This document shows positions 44,170-55,296 of a stretch of DNA of 64,000 bases, one piece after another. The notes beneath the pieces were generated by a model. It was given only the letters and a program-made list of their open reading frames with translations. It was not told the DNA's origin and did no database searches. The first letter of the stretch is position 1; each line of letters opens with the position of its first letter. Source of the DNA: Calothrix sp. PCC 7716 (lineage in GTDB: Bacteria > Cyanobacteriota > Cyanobacteriia > Cyanobacteriales > Nostocaceae); NCBI RefSeq assembly GCF_019977735.1, contig NZ_AP025019.1, positions 124,001 through 188,000 of the forward strand, given 5' to 3'. Made by a program: the position numbers and the translations under genes.

Positions 44170-44206
44170 TTAATCATTCAATTTGAAAATGATTTTAAAA
44201 ATCATT
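44170..44206. promoter_or_regulatory. AATCATT/AATGATT palindromes upstream of DISARM
   Basis: AATGATTTT-A-AAAATCATT (44188-44206) is a perfect palindrome around one base, and another AATCATT stands at about 44172-44178. They lie about 330 bp before drmD and could bind a repressor of the defence operon. The assignment is by position only. Confidence 0.35.
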
Positions 44207-44529
44207 AAATAACCGTATTACCTCTCAGTATAAAAATTGTTTTTAAAACATGCACAAAGTTAAATTTACGGTTATTATGAAGCAAATAATAATACTGCTT
44301 ACTGGTACTTGTACCAGAATATAGCGGTTTCCGACTTAGTGCAGTAAAAAATTGGTAGATAACTTGTGCCCAGCAAGTCAAAGAACTTAGCTGACATATT
44401 TTTATACCAAAAAATTATAATTTAACCTGTGTACTTTCCGATTCCGTAGTCAAATACAACGTGTAGCGGAACTTATAAGTGGTAGTTACATCTAAGGTTC
44501 AGGGTGTTTGAAACATTTTTAGCGAGGCA

Positions 44530-47500
44530 ATGGTGGTTACGATTCAAGCAGGACAAATAGTAAGGGTACGTTCACGTCAATATTTAGTAGAGGAAGTTAT
44601 TCACTCCATCAGTGATAACGGGGACTCGTGCGTGCGTTTAGCCTGCTTGGAAGACGATGCCCAAGGTCAACAGTTAGAAGTCTTTTGGGAACGAGAAGTA
44701 GACGCAACAATAATCGGCGCCTCTTCATGGGAATCTGTAGCGAACAAAGGTTTTGATGACCCTCGTTATTTCAGCGCTTACCTTCACACATTACGTTGGA
44801 ACTGTGTTACTTCTACAAACCCAAAACTATTCCAGGCACCTTACCGTGCAGGAATTGAAGTAAAAGCATACCAATTGGAACCGCTACGCAAAGCATTGTT
44901 GATGCCAAGGGTTTCCCTATTCATCGCGGACGATGTTGGATTGGGAAAAACTATAGAAGCGGGACTGATACTTAGAGAAATGTTGATGCGTCAAAAAATT
45001 AAGCGCGTCGTTATTTCTTGTCCTCCTTCGGTGGTGCGCCAGTGGCAAGAAGAAATGGAAAGTCGATTTGGTCTTTTGTTTAAAATCTTCGATAGAGATT
45101 ATGTAGCAGCACAACGACGTGAACGAGGTTACAGTATCAACCCTTGGACTACCCACACCCGCTTTATTGTCTCCCACGCATTAATTAGAGATGAATCTTA
45201 TGCTGCATCATTACGTGATTGGTTAGGAAATTTTTCTGCTGGTTCGATGTTGATTTTGGATGAAGCACATAATGCGGCGCCTGCGAGTAGTTCCAGATAT
45301 GCAGTTGATTCCCAGTTAACCAAAACAGTTCGAGATATTGCTCCACGTTTTGAACATAAATTATTCCTTTCAGCCACACCTCATAATGGTCACTCGAATA
45401 GCTTTGCTGCACTTTTAGAAATCCTTGACCCACAACGTTTCTGTCGTGGAGTACCAGTTGATAAAAAATCCCTTGATGCTGCAATGGTTCGGCGCCTGAA
45501 ACAGGATTTACGCGATATCGGTGACAGAGATTTTCCTGAGCGTAGAATAATCCCAGTCATTGTAGATAATTTACCTTCAGACGCTCCTGAATTAAAGCTC
45601 GCTAGTTTATTGCAGGAATATCGTAGAGTTCGTGAGGAGAATCTTAAAGAGGCGCCTAAATCCATCCAAACTGCTGCAATGCTTGTAATGACATCATTAC
45701 AGAAGCGATTATTATCATCAATTGAAGCATTCGCATCTACTTTACGAGTTCACCGCGCAGCAATCGAACGTAAAGCAACGAATAATCAATCTTTCAGTAA
45801 TTCGAGAAACTTGTCTTTGCTATTACAGGCGCCTGGTTCAGATGATGACCGTGCTGAGATTGATGAAGTAGAAGTACAAGAGGAAGAAAATTCCCTTTTA
45901 ACAGCAGCATCACAATCAACTGCGGTAAATCTACAAGCACGCGAATTAGAACTGCTTGAAGAAATGACTCAAATAGCCGAATCCGCACGCTACCAACCAG
46001 ATGGAAGGATTAACAAATTGGTTGCATGGATTCGTGAAAACATGTGTCCAGAGCTAGGTAAAAAAGGAGCTATATATACAAATCGTCGCGTATTGATATT
46101 TACTGAATACACTGATACAAAGCGTTATTTGAAACAACAGTTATCGAATGCCCTTGCATACTCAGATAGAGAAAACGAGCGTATTGATACATTCCACGGT
46201 GGTATGGGTGACGATAGCCGCGAAGCTATTAAAAATGCTTTTAATTCAGAACCATCAGAGCATCCTTTGAGAATATTAATTGCAACGGATGCAGCACGCG
46301 AAGGAATAAATTTACAAAATCATTGTGCGGATTTGTTTCATTTTGATGTGCCCTGGAACCCCAGCAGGATGGAGCAAAGGAACGGTCGAATTGATAGAAA
46401 ACTTCAGCGTGAAAGTGTTGTACGCTGCCATTATTTTGTATTACCTCAACGTCCTGAAGACAGAGTATTGGATGTGCTGGTAAAGAAAACAGCAACAATT
46501 CAGCAAGAGTTGGGTAATCTTTCTCCTGTCATAGAAAAAAATATTTCTAAGTTGCTCGATAAAGGTATTCGCTTCAATGACGTAGAAACTTTAACCGAAG
46601 CTATAAATACTGCGGACACTGCGAGTGAGGAATTAGTTACCAAAAGCGGCGCCATCAAGGAAGAACTAGAAGCGGTACGAATCAAAAACGAAAAACTAAC
46701 TCAGCAGCAAGTTGAACTTGAAAACATGTTGCGTGATTCCCGTCAATGGCTAGGTTTGGACGAGCGACATTTCCGCGACGCAATGAGTGCTTCTTTGGAA
46801 ATACTCGGCGCTACTCAACTACAACCACTTGATTTAAACGAAGCTGTTCGCGACCCTGACCGCGCGCGTTGGGTATTACCAGCTTTGGATAAACAAGCAG
46901 GTGCCGATTTAACATGGGCAACAACCATCGATACATTAAGACCTCCACGCCAAAAAGGACAAAAGTTGTGGGATTGGAGGAAAGAAACAACCATTCGCCC
47001 AGTAGTATTCCGTGACCCTGGTACTCTCGATGGTAAAGTGGTACACCTGCATTTAGAACATCGAATGGTGCAGCGTTTACTGGGAAGATTTTTATCTCAG
47101 GGTTTTATATATGACGATTTGAGACGCGCATGTGTTTGTTACACCGATGACCCAGTTCCCAAAGTTATAGCTTTAGGAAGACTTTCGTTATATGGAGAAC
47201 GAGCATCAAGACTCCATGACGAAATAATCGCAGTTGCAGCAGAATGGATTGCACCCGAAGCGCGCGGAAGAGGGCGCCTACGACCATTAACCGAAGGGGA
47301 AAAGAAAGATGTACTACAGGAACTAGAACATTGTTTAGTTACCCCAGCTTCTCGTGATGTTCCTCCGTCAATACAAGAAAGGTTCAAAGATTATGCAGCC
47401 AGAGATGTTGAAGAATTAACATCACATCTTGAACAGCGCGCGTCTACTTTAACCGAAAGGGCGAAGAAAAAGCTTTTAGACCGAGGTCAAAAAGAAGCTG

Positions 47501-47760
47501 TTGAGATGAAAAAGCTACTTGAAGACCAGCGCAACCGCATCCTTAAGCAAGAGAAACAATACGAATCGGTTCAATTAAACTTGTTCAATCCAGGTGAACT
47601 GCGACAAATTGAGTCGGATGTTCGACACTGGCGCCTGCGGGTTGCGGAGTTAGAACAGGAAATAATATCCGAACCGGAACGTATTCAAAATGTTTATCAA
47701 GTTAAAGCGAGCCGGGTAGAACCAGTTGGGTTGGTGTATTTATATCCGAAATCGAATTAG
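44530..47760 (+). CDS. drmD: DISARM SNF2-family helicase DrmD
   Basis: The 1076-residue protein is an SNF2-like ATPase with Walker A DDVGLGKTIEAG (about 135-146), DEAH box LILDEAHNAAP (about 241-251), motif III SATPHNG (about 280) and motif VI NGRIDRK (about 617). A long helical C-terminal half includes coiled coils (EDQRNRILKQEKQYESVQ). DrmD defines class 1 DISARM, a restriction-modification-like anti-phage system. It is the first of five genes with 11-96 bp gaps or overlaps, in the canonical order. The gene contains many GGCGCC sites. Confidence 0.92.
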   Translation: MVVTIQAGQIVRVRSRQYLVEEVIHSISDNGDSCVRLACLEDDAQGQQLEVFWEREVDATIIGASSWESVANKGFDDPRYFSAYLHTLRWNCVTSTNPKLFQAPYRAGIEVKAYQLEPLRKALLMPRVSLFIADDVGLGKTIEAGLILREMLMRQKIKRVVISCPPSVVRQWQEEMESRFGLLFKIFDRDYVAAQRRERGYSINPWTTHTRFIVSHALIRDESYAASLRDWLGNFSAGSMLILDEAHNAAPASSSRYAVDSQLTKTVRDIAPRFEHKLFLSATPHNGHSNSFAALLEILDPQRFCRGVPVDKKSLDAAMVRRLKQDLRDIGDRDFPERRIIPVIVDNLPSDAPELKLASLLQEYRRVREENLKEAPKSIQTAAMLVMTSLQKRLLSSIEAFASTLRVHRAAIERKATNNQSFSNSRNLSLLLQAPGSDDDRAEIDEVEVQEEENSLLTAASQSTAVNLQARELELLEEMTQIAESARYQPDGRINKLVAWIRENMCPELGKKGAIYTNRRVLIFTEYTDTKRYLKQQLSNALAYSDRENERIDTFHGGMGDDSREAIKNAFNSEPSEHPLRILIATDAAREGINLQNHCADLFHFDVPWNPSRMEQRNGRIDRKLQRESVVRCHYFVLPQRPEDRVLDVLVKKTATIQQELGNLSPVIEKNISKLLDKGIRFNDVETLTEAINTADTASEELVTKSGAIKEELEAVRIKNEKLTQQQVELENMLRDSRQWLGLDERHFRDAMSASLEILGATQLQPLDLNEAVRDPDRARWVLPALDKQAGADLTWATTIDTLRPPRQKGQKLWDWRKETTIRPVVFRDPGTLDGKVVHLHLEHRMVQRLLGRFLSQGFIYDDLRRACVCYTDDPVPKVIALGRLSLYGERASRLHDEIIAVAAEWIAPEARGRGRLRPLTEGEKKDVLQELEHCLVTPASRDVPPSIQERFKDYAARDVEELTSHLEQRASTLTERAKKKLLDRGQKEAVEMKKLLEDQRNRILKQEKQYESVQLNLFNPGELRQIESDVRHWRLRVAELEQEIISEPERIQNVYQVKASRVEPVGLVYLYPKSN

Positions 47761-47771
47761 GGGGAGTATAT

Positions 47772-50700
47772 ATGGCAAGTTATAACAGCGAAATTTGGCA
47801 GCATAAAGAATGGTTGGGACTCCTCCAGCCGGTTGGTTTAGTTGTATCACCACCAGCTTTAACAAAAGCACAAGCATTTATTGACCGTGGAAGACTAATT
47901 GATTTACAAATCAAGCTCAACGAAATTGTTTCTTTTGACCCTATATTTAATGCGGATATAAAAGAAGCTATTTGGATAAAAGATTTTCCTACCTTTGCTC
48001 AACAAATATTAGGGTGGTTATCCGAGGATGTAGTAGGCGCCTCCGGACAAGAAGCTTTACCACCAGAATTAGAAGTAGTACTAACAGATTATGGTGAAAC
48101 ACTTAAGCCCAGTTATGCGGTACGTGATGCGGATACCAATTCTTGGATGATGCTTATACAAGAAGTGGCGCCTGGTTTAGATTTGGATGATACTAACCCT
48201 AATTTAGAAAAAAGTCATGGGTGGAAAGCAACTGTACAAGAAAAATTTGAACGTCTGCTACGTGAAACCAAGATTCCTATAGGAATTTTATGTAATGGTA
48301 TCCGAATACGCTTGGTATACGCACCTCAAGGTGAATCTTCTGGACACCTAACTTTTCCAGTTCAGGCAATGTGTGAAGTTCCAGGGCGCCAAATATTAGG
48401 TGCGTTGGAAATGCTCTTAAGTGCAGACCGTTTATTCAATGTACCTACAGAACGGCGCCTACCTAAGTTACTTAGCGATAGTCGGGAGTATCAAGCAGAA
48501 GTTTCTAATAAGCTTGCTGTACAAGTACTTGATGCACTTTGGGAATTATTACGAGGTTTTCAAACTGCTGATGCTGCAACCAACGGTAGGTTATTAGGTG
48601 AACTAGCACATAGTAACCCGCAACATATTTATGGTGGATTGATAACCACTCTCATGCGACTTGTATTTTTGTTATACGCTGAGAACCGGGGTTTAATGCC
48701 TGGAGACGATGTATATCAACGTAACTATTCGGTTGCTGGGTTATACGAACGGTTACGAGAAGACGCAACCAGTTACCCAGATACGATGGAACAAAGATAC
48801 GGCGCCTGGGCTTGGTTATTAAGTTTGGTACGGTTAGTATATGATGGTGGTGGTTATACTAATGATTATTTACCTGCGCGACACGGGCAGTTATTTGACC
48901 CTGATGAATATGCTTTTTTAGAAGGTAGAACACAAGGAAGCAAATACACAGAAAATAATTGTATTGAACCACCGCGCGTTCCTGATGGAATAATTTATCG
49001 CGTCTTAGAAAAGCTTTTAATATTAGATGGAGAGCGTTTATCTTACAGGTCACTTGATGTCGAACAAATCGGTTCAGTATACGAAGCCATCATGGGTTAT
49101 GAAGTCGAAGTAGCTACTGGACTTTCAATTGCTGTACGTCCTAAAGATGTCGTTGTTAATGTTGATGATATAGTAGCAGCGGCGCCTAAGGAGCGAGAAA
49201 AAATTCTACAGGATGCAGATTGTAAGCTTGCACCCAAATCATTACCACTACTAAAAGCAGCAAAAACACCCGAAGAAGTTGTTGCAGCACTCGGACTTAA
49301 AGTTTCTTCTCGTACTCCCAATCTATTACCTGCTGGTTCGCTATACTTACAACCAGGTGAAGAACGCAGAAGAACAGGTTCACATTACACACCACGTAAA
49401 TTAACACAACCTATTGTAGAAACAACGCTTCGTCCCATATTAGAAAATTTGGGAGAAAGACTAACAGCAGAACAAATTTTATCGCTCAAAGTATGCGATA
49501 TTGCGATGGGGTCAGGCGCCTTTTTAGTAGAAGCTTGCCGTCAATTAGCTGAGAAAGTAGTAGAAGCTTGGAACCGTGACAACGAAATTAGCAATTTACC
49601 AGATGATGTAGAACCGTTATTGGTAGCACGGCGCCTCGTTGCACAACGATGTTTATACGGAGTTGACAAAAACTTTTTTGCGGTCAATTTAGCAAAATTA
49701 TCTATTTGGCTAGTGACATTAGCTAAAGATTATCCGTTTACTTTCCTTGACCATGCTTTTAAGTGCGGAGATTCATTAGTAGGGTTAACTAAGCAGCAAA
49801 TAACATCATTCGGTAAAGATGCTACTTATGATGAATTACCGCTATTCGCATTTTTAGAAAAACTTCAACGTGCGCGTACTTATCGGGCAGAAATTCAAGC
49901 ACTCGATACCCGCAGTGATGCTGATGATGACGACAAACGTCGGCGCCTGCAACAAGTCGAGATAGAACTGCAAGAAGCAAGATTGATTGCAGATGTGAAG
50001 ATTGCAGCTTTTTTTGAAGGGAGTAATAAAAAGCAGCGAGAAGAAAAAGAAAAAGAGTATGCAGAATTAGTCAGAAATTACAGGTATAATCAAGGTAATG
50101 TTTCTGAGTTAGATACAATTGCTAGCAAGTTACGGAATGCTGATAAAAAAATCATTCCATTTAATTGGGAAATAGAGTTCCCAGAGGTATTTGATAGAGA
50201 AAATTCAAAATTTGATTGTATTATTGGCAATCCTCCATTTGCAGGTAAAAATACTACAATTAATGCTCATGCACCAAATTATTCTGATTGGTTGAAAGAA
50301 GTTTACCCAGAATCGCACGGAAATTCCGATTTAGTTGCATTTTTCTTTCGTTGGGCTTTTGAAATATTGCGAGAAGGTGGAACTCTTGGATTAATTGCTA
50401 CTAATACTATTGCTCAGGGCGATACTCGTAACACCGGACTGCGGTATATCTGTCAAAATAAAGGTACAATATATAATGCTCAAAAACGAGTCAAATGGGT
50501 TGGAAAAGCTGCGGTAGTAGTCAGTATAATTAATATTTTTAAAGGTGGGTATCAAAACAAAAAATTACTGGGTAAGCAAGAAGTATCTGTAATTTCTGCA
50601 TTTCTTTCTCATGCGGGAGGAGATGAAAATCCATCAGTACTTTTAGAAAATGCAAATAAAAGTTTTCAAGGTCCTATTGTTTTAGGCATGGGCTTTACTT

Positions 50701-51758
50701 TTGATGATTCTAATCCAAATGCAACATCGATTGCAGAAATGCATCATTTAACACAAAAAAACTTAAAAAATTTGGAAATAATATTTCCTTATATTGGCGG
50801 AGAAGAAGTAAATAATAGCCCGACTCATGCACATCATCGTTACGTTATTAATTTTGGAGAAATGAGTGAAGATAAAGCAAGGCAATATGATGATTTGATA
50901 GCAATAGTAGAACAGAAAGTTAAGCCAGAGAGAGATAAATTAGGGAGTAATCCAGATGCAGTACGCCGTAAAAAGAAGTGGTGGCTTTGGGGCAGGTATA
51001 CACCTGCTTTGTTCAAAGCAATTGCACCTCTTAACCGTGTATTAGTTTCAAGCTGTGGAGCAACTGCTCATTTATCGCTAGCTTTTTTACCATCAAATAT
51101 GGTTTATGCAAATACTCTAGCTGTTTTTGCCATTTCTACTTATTCAGGGTTTTGTATCCTCCAATCCCGCGTTCACGAAATCTGGGCAAGATTTTTTGGC
51201 TCATCCATGAAAGACGACCTTCGCTACACACCCTCAGACTGCTTTGAAACCTTCCCCTTCCCTAAAAATTGGGAAACCAACGCCACTTTAGAATCTGTAG
51301 GCAAGGGATACTACGAGTACCGCGCGCAATTAATAATACGTAATAACCAAGGGCTAACCGACACTTACAACCGTTTCCACGACCCAGAAGAACGTGACCC
51401 AGATATATTAAAACTCCGTGAACTTCATGCCCAAATGGACAGAGCAGTACTTGATGCTTACGGTTGGCATGACATTTCTACAGAATGTGAGTTTCTACTT
51501 GACTATGAAGAGGAGGAAGAAACTACCACCCGTCGTAAAAAACCCTGGCGCCTGCGTTGGCCAGAAGAAGTTCACGATGAAGTATTAGCAAAAATACTCG
51601 AACTCAACCAAGAGCGCGCGGAGGAAGAAGCTCTTGCTGGTAAAGCAACAGAAAGTAAAACTAAGAAAAAACCATCCAGCACTAAAAAGAAAACAACCAA
51701 ATCACCCAAAGCAACAAGTAATACACTAGAGATTCCTGGTTTCCCATCAGGTAGCTAA
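47772..51758 (+). CDS. drmMI: DISARM adenine methyltransferase DrmMI
   Basis: The 1328-residue protein is an N6-adenine DNA methyltransferase of the large type. Motif I is CDIAMGSGAFLVEA (about 573-586) and motif IV is NPPF (about 819-822). A helical N-terminal region (1-520) and a C-terminal target-recognition part (about 900-1180) flank the catalytic core, and the tail is Lys-rich (TKKKPSSTKKKTTKS). In class 1 DISARM this enzyme marks host DNA as self. A GGGGGAG site precedes the ATG, 11 bp after drmD. Confidence 0.92.
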   Translation: MASYNSEIWQHKEWLGLLQPVGLVVSPPALTKAQAFIDRGRLIDLQIKLNEIVSFDPIFNADIKEAIWIKDFPTFAQQILGWLSEDVVGASGQEALPPELEVVLTDYGETLKPSYAVRDADTNSWMMLIQEVAPGLDLDDTNPNLEKSHGWKATVQEKFERLLRETKIPIGILCNGIRIRLVYAPQGESSGHLTFPVQAMCEVPGRQILGALEMLLSADRLFNVPTERRLPKLLSDSREYQAEVSNKLAVQVLDALWELLRGFQTADAATNGRLLGELAHSNPQHIYGGLITTLMRLVFLLYAENRGLMPGDDVYQRNYSVAGLYERLREDATSYPDTMEQRYGAWAWLLSLVRLVYDGGGYTNDYLPARHGQLFDPDEYAFLEGRTQGSKYTENNCIEPPRVPDGIIYRVLEKLLILDGERLSYRSLDVEQIGSVYEAIMGYEVEVATGLSIAVRPKDVVVNVDDIVAAAPKEREKILQDADCKLAPKSLPLLKAAKTPEEVVAALGLKVSSRTPNLLPAGSLYLQPGEERRRTGSHYTPRKLTQPIVETTLRPILENLGERLTAEQILSLKVCDIAMGSGAFLVEACRQLAEKVVEAWNRDNEISNLPDDVEPLLVARRLVAQRCLYGVDKNFFAVNLAKLSIWLVTLAKDYPFTFLDHAFKCGDSLVGLTKQQITSFGKDATYDELPLFAFLEKLQRARTYRAEIQALDTRSDADDDDKRRRLQQVEIELQEARLIADVKIAAFFEGSNKKQREEKEKEYAELVRNYRYNQGNVSELDTIASKLRNADKKIIPFNWEIEFPEVFDRENSKFDCIIGNPPFAGKNTTINAHAPNYSDWLKEVYPESHGNSDLVAFFFRWAFEILREGGTLGLIATNTIAQGDTRNTGLRYICQNKGTIYNAQKRVKWVGKAAVVVSIINIFKGGYQNKKLLGKQEVSVISAFLSHAGGDENPSVLLENANKSFQGPIVLGMGFTFDDSNPNATSIAEMHHLTQKNLKNLEIIFPYIGGEEVNNSPTHAHHRYVINFGEMSEDKARQYDDLIAIVEQKVKPERDKLGSNPDAVRRKKKWWLWGRYTPALFKAIAPLNRVLVSSCGATAHLSLAFLPSNMVYANTLAVFAISTYSGFCILQSRVHEIWARFFGSSMKDDLRYTPSDCFETFPFPKNWETNATLESVGKGYYEYRAQLIIRNNQGLTDTYNRFHDPEERDPDILKLRELHAQMDRAVLDAYGWHDISTECEFLLDYEEEEETTTRRKKPWRLRWPEEVHDEVLAKILELNQERAEEEALAGKATESKTKKKPSSTKKKTTKSPKATSNTLEIPGFPSGS

Positions 51759-51854
51759 TATCTAAAGTATTAATAAGCACCCATATTTTTTGATAAGAGC
51801 TAACATAGACATTTAGTAGCTGTATCTTTTTCCATTATGTCAAAGTAGTAAATT

Positions 51855-54800
51855 ATGCCAGCAACCACCCCTGCCGAAGTACGCTCTCGTCTCATCGATG
51901 CTTTACAACTGGATTTAGTAGGACCAACACCTGATGATGTTGAACACGCACACGAGGTATTACCCCAGGCGCCTTCAATGTGGTATTTAACAGGTTTCTT
52001 GGTGCCCTATGAAGCATCGGCAACTCAGCGTTCGGATGATGCAGGTAATGAGGAAATTAATCAACTAGGTCGTGGTGCCGCAGGGGATGATGAGAGTACA
52101 CCAGAAGCAGCTTCTGCACGTAAAGCTTTTTTTCCTTCATCAATGGGCTTAAGTTTCTTGGTGTCTCAAGAAGTCAAAAGTTTGAATGTAATTGTACGGT
52201 GGGGAGACTACAAACCAATAGCAGAAAAACGGGACGAGGAGCAAGCAGAAACTTCAATGCAGCTTCGCAACACAGGACGCTGGCAAAGAATTCCTCAATA
52301 TCAACAATTAACTATTCCTATAGATATTTCTCTGATTGAAAATAATAAAATTTCTAAATATGAAGTTTCAGGCAGTAACGGACTACAACTAATACTGACA
52401 AATCGTTCGGTTGGCACTACAAGTGGTTTACCAGCAGGTACTTGCTCAATAGCTTTATTCCTTGTTAATTATCGTTCTCCTGCTGAAGATAAGGTACGAG
52501 ATATTGCTTATACATTTCAAACTGAACTTATAGTAGAAAGCGATGAATCATTTGTACCTCGTCCTAACCCACGTGGGCAAAGTGGTGATGACTGGGATGA
52601 AAAGGTCGCTGACTTACAATACCGTGATGCTTTTGAATACGTTGTTGGTCACAATGTTTCAGCAATAGCACATCTCAACCCAGATAATAGTTGCAAAAAA
52701 GTATGCACTGCTTGGATGCCGACTGCTGATGTAGAAAAAGTCGTGGCAACCAATGTTCAAGATGTAGAACTGCGGATGGAAGTAATCGCAGGCGCCAGCG
52801 ATGCAGCTACAACACGCAATATGTTACAGGGAATTGTGACATCATATATAAATTGGATTGCTGACCAAAAAAGTAAAATTCCAACTGACTCAGCTTACAG
52901 GGAACGGGTAGCTACAGATTTACTCGACCGCGCAGTAATTGCAAATCAGCGTATTGATATTGGGTTAAGAGCATTAGATGACCCATTAGTATTAGAAGCA
53001 TTTCAAATTGCGAACCGGGTAATAGCAACAGCACTTCGTCAACGCTCAACACACGATAATGATAAATCACCCGATGAAGCAGACTCTCCAAGATGGCGCC
53101 CATTCCAGCTTGCATTTTTGTTGATGAACATTGCGGGTATCGCTGACCCGACACATCCTGACCGAGAATTAGTTGATTTGCTATTTTTCCCTACAGGTGG
53201 TGGTAAAACCGAAGCTTATTTGGGACTCGCCGCATTTACATTAGTATTACGGCGCCTGCAAAGTCCTGGTATTGATTCTGCTGGTTTAAGTGTACTGATG
53301 CGCTACACATTACGACTATTAACACTTGACCAATTGGGACGTGCTGCAACTTTAATTTGTGCATTGGAATTAGAACGAGAAAATAATCCTGATAAACTTG
53401 GTCAACATCCTTTTGAGATTGGGTTGTGGGTGGGTATGACAGCAACTCCCAATAAAATGGGTAAGAAAAATGACAATGACCAAAATTCAGCGCGCGCTCG
53501 TACTATTGCATTTAATAATGATACAAAAGGTAAACCATCACCAATTCCTTTAGAAAACTGTCCCTGGTGTGGAGAAAAATTTACAGGCAATTCATTCCAA
53601 TTATTGCCTAACTCTGACCAACCTCTTGGTCTTAATATAGTTTGCACCAATAGAAAGACACAAAACGGAAAACCAAAATGTATGTTTAGGAGTAACCGCC
53701 CTTTACCAGTTATTGCGGTTGATGAACCGATATATCGGCGCCTGCCTTGTTTTTTAATTGCGACGGTGGATAAATTTGCTAACCTTCCCTGGATTGGTCA
53801 AACTGCTGCATTATTCGGTCAAGTTACACACTACGACGCAGATGGTTTTTATGGTTCTGCCGATACGAGAATACAAGGGCGCCTGTTACCCAATGGTAAA
53901 TTATTACCACCTGATTTAATTATTCAAGACGAATTACATTTAATATCTGGTCCACTGGGGACAATGGTAGGGTTATACGAAACAGCTATTGATTCTTTAA
54001 GTAGTAGAACATTAGATGATAAAACGATTCGCCCTAAAGTTGTTGCATCTACTGCAACAGTGAGAAAGGCAACTCGACAAATACGCGGTTTATTTGGGCG
54101 CCATCAAGTTGATGTTTTTCCTCCCCCAGGTCCTGACCGTCGTGATTCTTTCTTCGCTCGAACGGCGCCAATACATGAAAGTAACCCACGTACTTATCTT
54201 GGAATTGCTGCCCAAGGTCGTAGTCTTAAAGTAGTTTTATTACGTGTTTATTTAGCATTACTCAGTGCTGCACAAAAAGATTGGGAAGCAGCAGGTGGCG
54301 CCAAGAACACTGATAATCCAGCCGACGCTTATATGACACTACTGGGTTACTTTAATTCGCTGCGAGAATTAGGAGGTAGTCGCCGTATCGTTGAAGATGA
54401 AGTTAACGCGCGTTTGAATAGTTATGGTTTGCGGATGCGAGAGGGTGAAACATCTGGTTCGTTTACTAACCGCAAAATACAGGACGAACCTTGCGAATTA
54501 ACTTCTCGTGTTAGCACTAATAAGGTAGCTGAAACAAAACGGCGCCTACAATTACCCTTCGAGAACAAGGAACGACTAGATGTAGTACTTGCTACTAATA
54601 TGATTTCCGTAGGTTTGGATATAGTTCGTCTGGGGTTGATGGTAGTTTTGGGGCAACCAAAAACAGCAGCGGAATATATTCAAGCAACGAGTCGTGTAGG
54701 ACGTGATGAAAAGAAGCCTGGTTTAGTTGTTACATTACTCAATATTCATCGTCCGCGCGATAGGTCACATTATGAAAGATTTCAGACTTGGCATACATCA

Positions 54801-55295
54801 TTTTATCGTGCAGTCGAGGCAACAAGCGTTACACCGTTTTCTCCTCGTGCAGTTGATAGAGGAATTGCGGGTATAACTGTAGCGTTAGCAAGATTGGGGA
54901 ATAGAAACATGACTGCTCCAATGAGCGCCGCAGAAATTGAGAAGCATAGACATAATTTGAATGTTGTGGCAGATATTATTGCTCAACGTGCGGAAGTTCA
55001 TGATGAGGAATTAAGTCGAACCGAAGCAGACGATTTGCGTATCAAAATACGAGGACGTGTTAATGACATTTTAGATGCTTGGGAGTCGATAGCAAAGGAA
55101 AAAGGTTTACTTCAATACCAACAAGAGGTAGGTTCGGCGCCTCCACTGCTTTACGATTTCCTTGACCCGGAGTTAAAAAATCAAAAGCCAATTGCTCAAA
55201 AATTTAAAGCCCAACGCAGTTTACGAGATGTTGAACCAGTAGTGCATTTGTGGGCGACAAATTTAGATACAAATAAAGATGAGGAAGAGGACTAA
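51855..55295 (+). CDS. drmA: DISARM helicase-like protein DrmA
   Basis: The 1146-residue protein has Walker A FPTGGGKTEAYLGL (about 445-458), a DELH box IIQDELHLISGPLGT (about 690) and an RNA/DNA-helicase C-terminal half with TNMISVGLDIVRL and QATSRVGRDE (about 943). A pair of CxxC-type cysteines (CPWCGEKF, about 570) precedes the DELH box. DrmA and DrmB form the core complex shared by all DISARM types, and the loading of invading DNA depends on it. It starts 96 bp after drmMI. Confidence 0.92.
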   Translation: MPATTPAEVRSRLIDALQLDLVGPTPDDVEHAHEVLPQAPSMWYLTGFLVPYEASATQRSDDAGNEEINQLGRGAAGDDESTPEAASARKAFFPSSMGLSFLVSQEVKSLNVIVRWGDYKPIAEKRDEEQAETSMQLRNTGRWQRIPQYQQLTIPIDISLIENNKISKYEVSGSNGLQLILTNRSVGTTSGLPAGTCSIALFLVNYRSPAEDKVRDIAYTFQTELIVESDESFVPRPNPRGQSGDDWDEKVADLQYRDAFEYVVGHNVSAIAHLNPDNSCKKVCTAWMPTADVEKVVATNVQDVELRMEVIAGASDAATTRNMLQGIVTSYINWIADQKSKIPTDSAYRERVATDLLDRAVIANQRIDIGLRALDDPLVLEAFQIANRVIATALRQRSTHDNDKSPDEADSPRWRPFQLAFLLMNIAGIADPTHPDRELVDLLFFPTGGGKTEAYLGLAAFTLVLRRLQSPGIDSAGLSVLMRYTLRLLTLDQLGRAATLICALELERENNPDKLGQHPFEIGLWVGMTATPNKMGKKNDNDQNSARARTIAFNNDTKGKPSPIPLENCPWCGEKFTGNSFQLLPNSDQPLGLNIVCTNRKTQNGKPKCMFRSNRPLPVIAVDEPIYRRLPCFLIATVDKFANLPWIGQTAALFGQVTHYDADGFYGSADTRIQGRLLPNGKLLPPDLIIQDELHLISGPLGTMVGLYETAIDSLSSRTLDDKTIRPKVVASTATVRKATRQIRGLFGRHQVDVFPPPGPDRRDSFFARTAPIHESNPRTYLGIAAQGRSLKVVLLRVYLALLSAAQKDWEAAGGAKNTDNPADAYMTLLGYFNSLRELGGSRRIVEDEVNARLNSYGLRMREGETSGSFTNRKIQDEPCELTSRVSTNKVAETKRRLQLPFENKERLDVVLATNMISVGLDIVRLGLMVVLGQPKTAAEYIQATSRVGRDEKKPGLVVTLLNIHRPRDRSHYERFQTWHTSFYRAVEATSVTPFSPRAVDRGIAGITVALARLGNRNMTAPMSAAEIEKHRHNLNVVADIIAQRAEVHDEELSRTEADDLRIKIRGRVNDILDAWESIAKEKGLLQYQQEVGSAPPLLYDFLDPELKNQKPIAQKFKAQRSLRDVEPVVHLWATNLDTNKDEEED

Positions 55296-55296
55296 T

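Larger units (their letters stand above)
43874..44529. other. Gene-less region upstream of DISARM
   Basis: About 655 AT-rich bp without a supported gene. It holds the right copy of the 33-bp direct repeat and the AATGATT-type palindrome listed separately. The DISARM promoter should lie here. Confidence 0.6.
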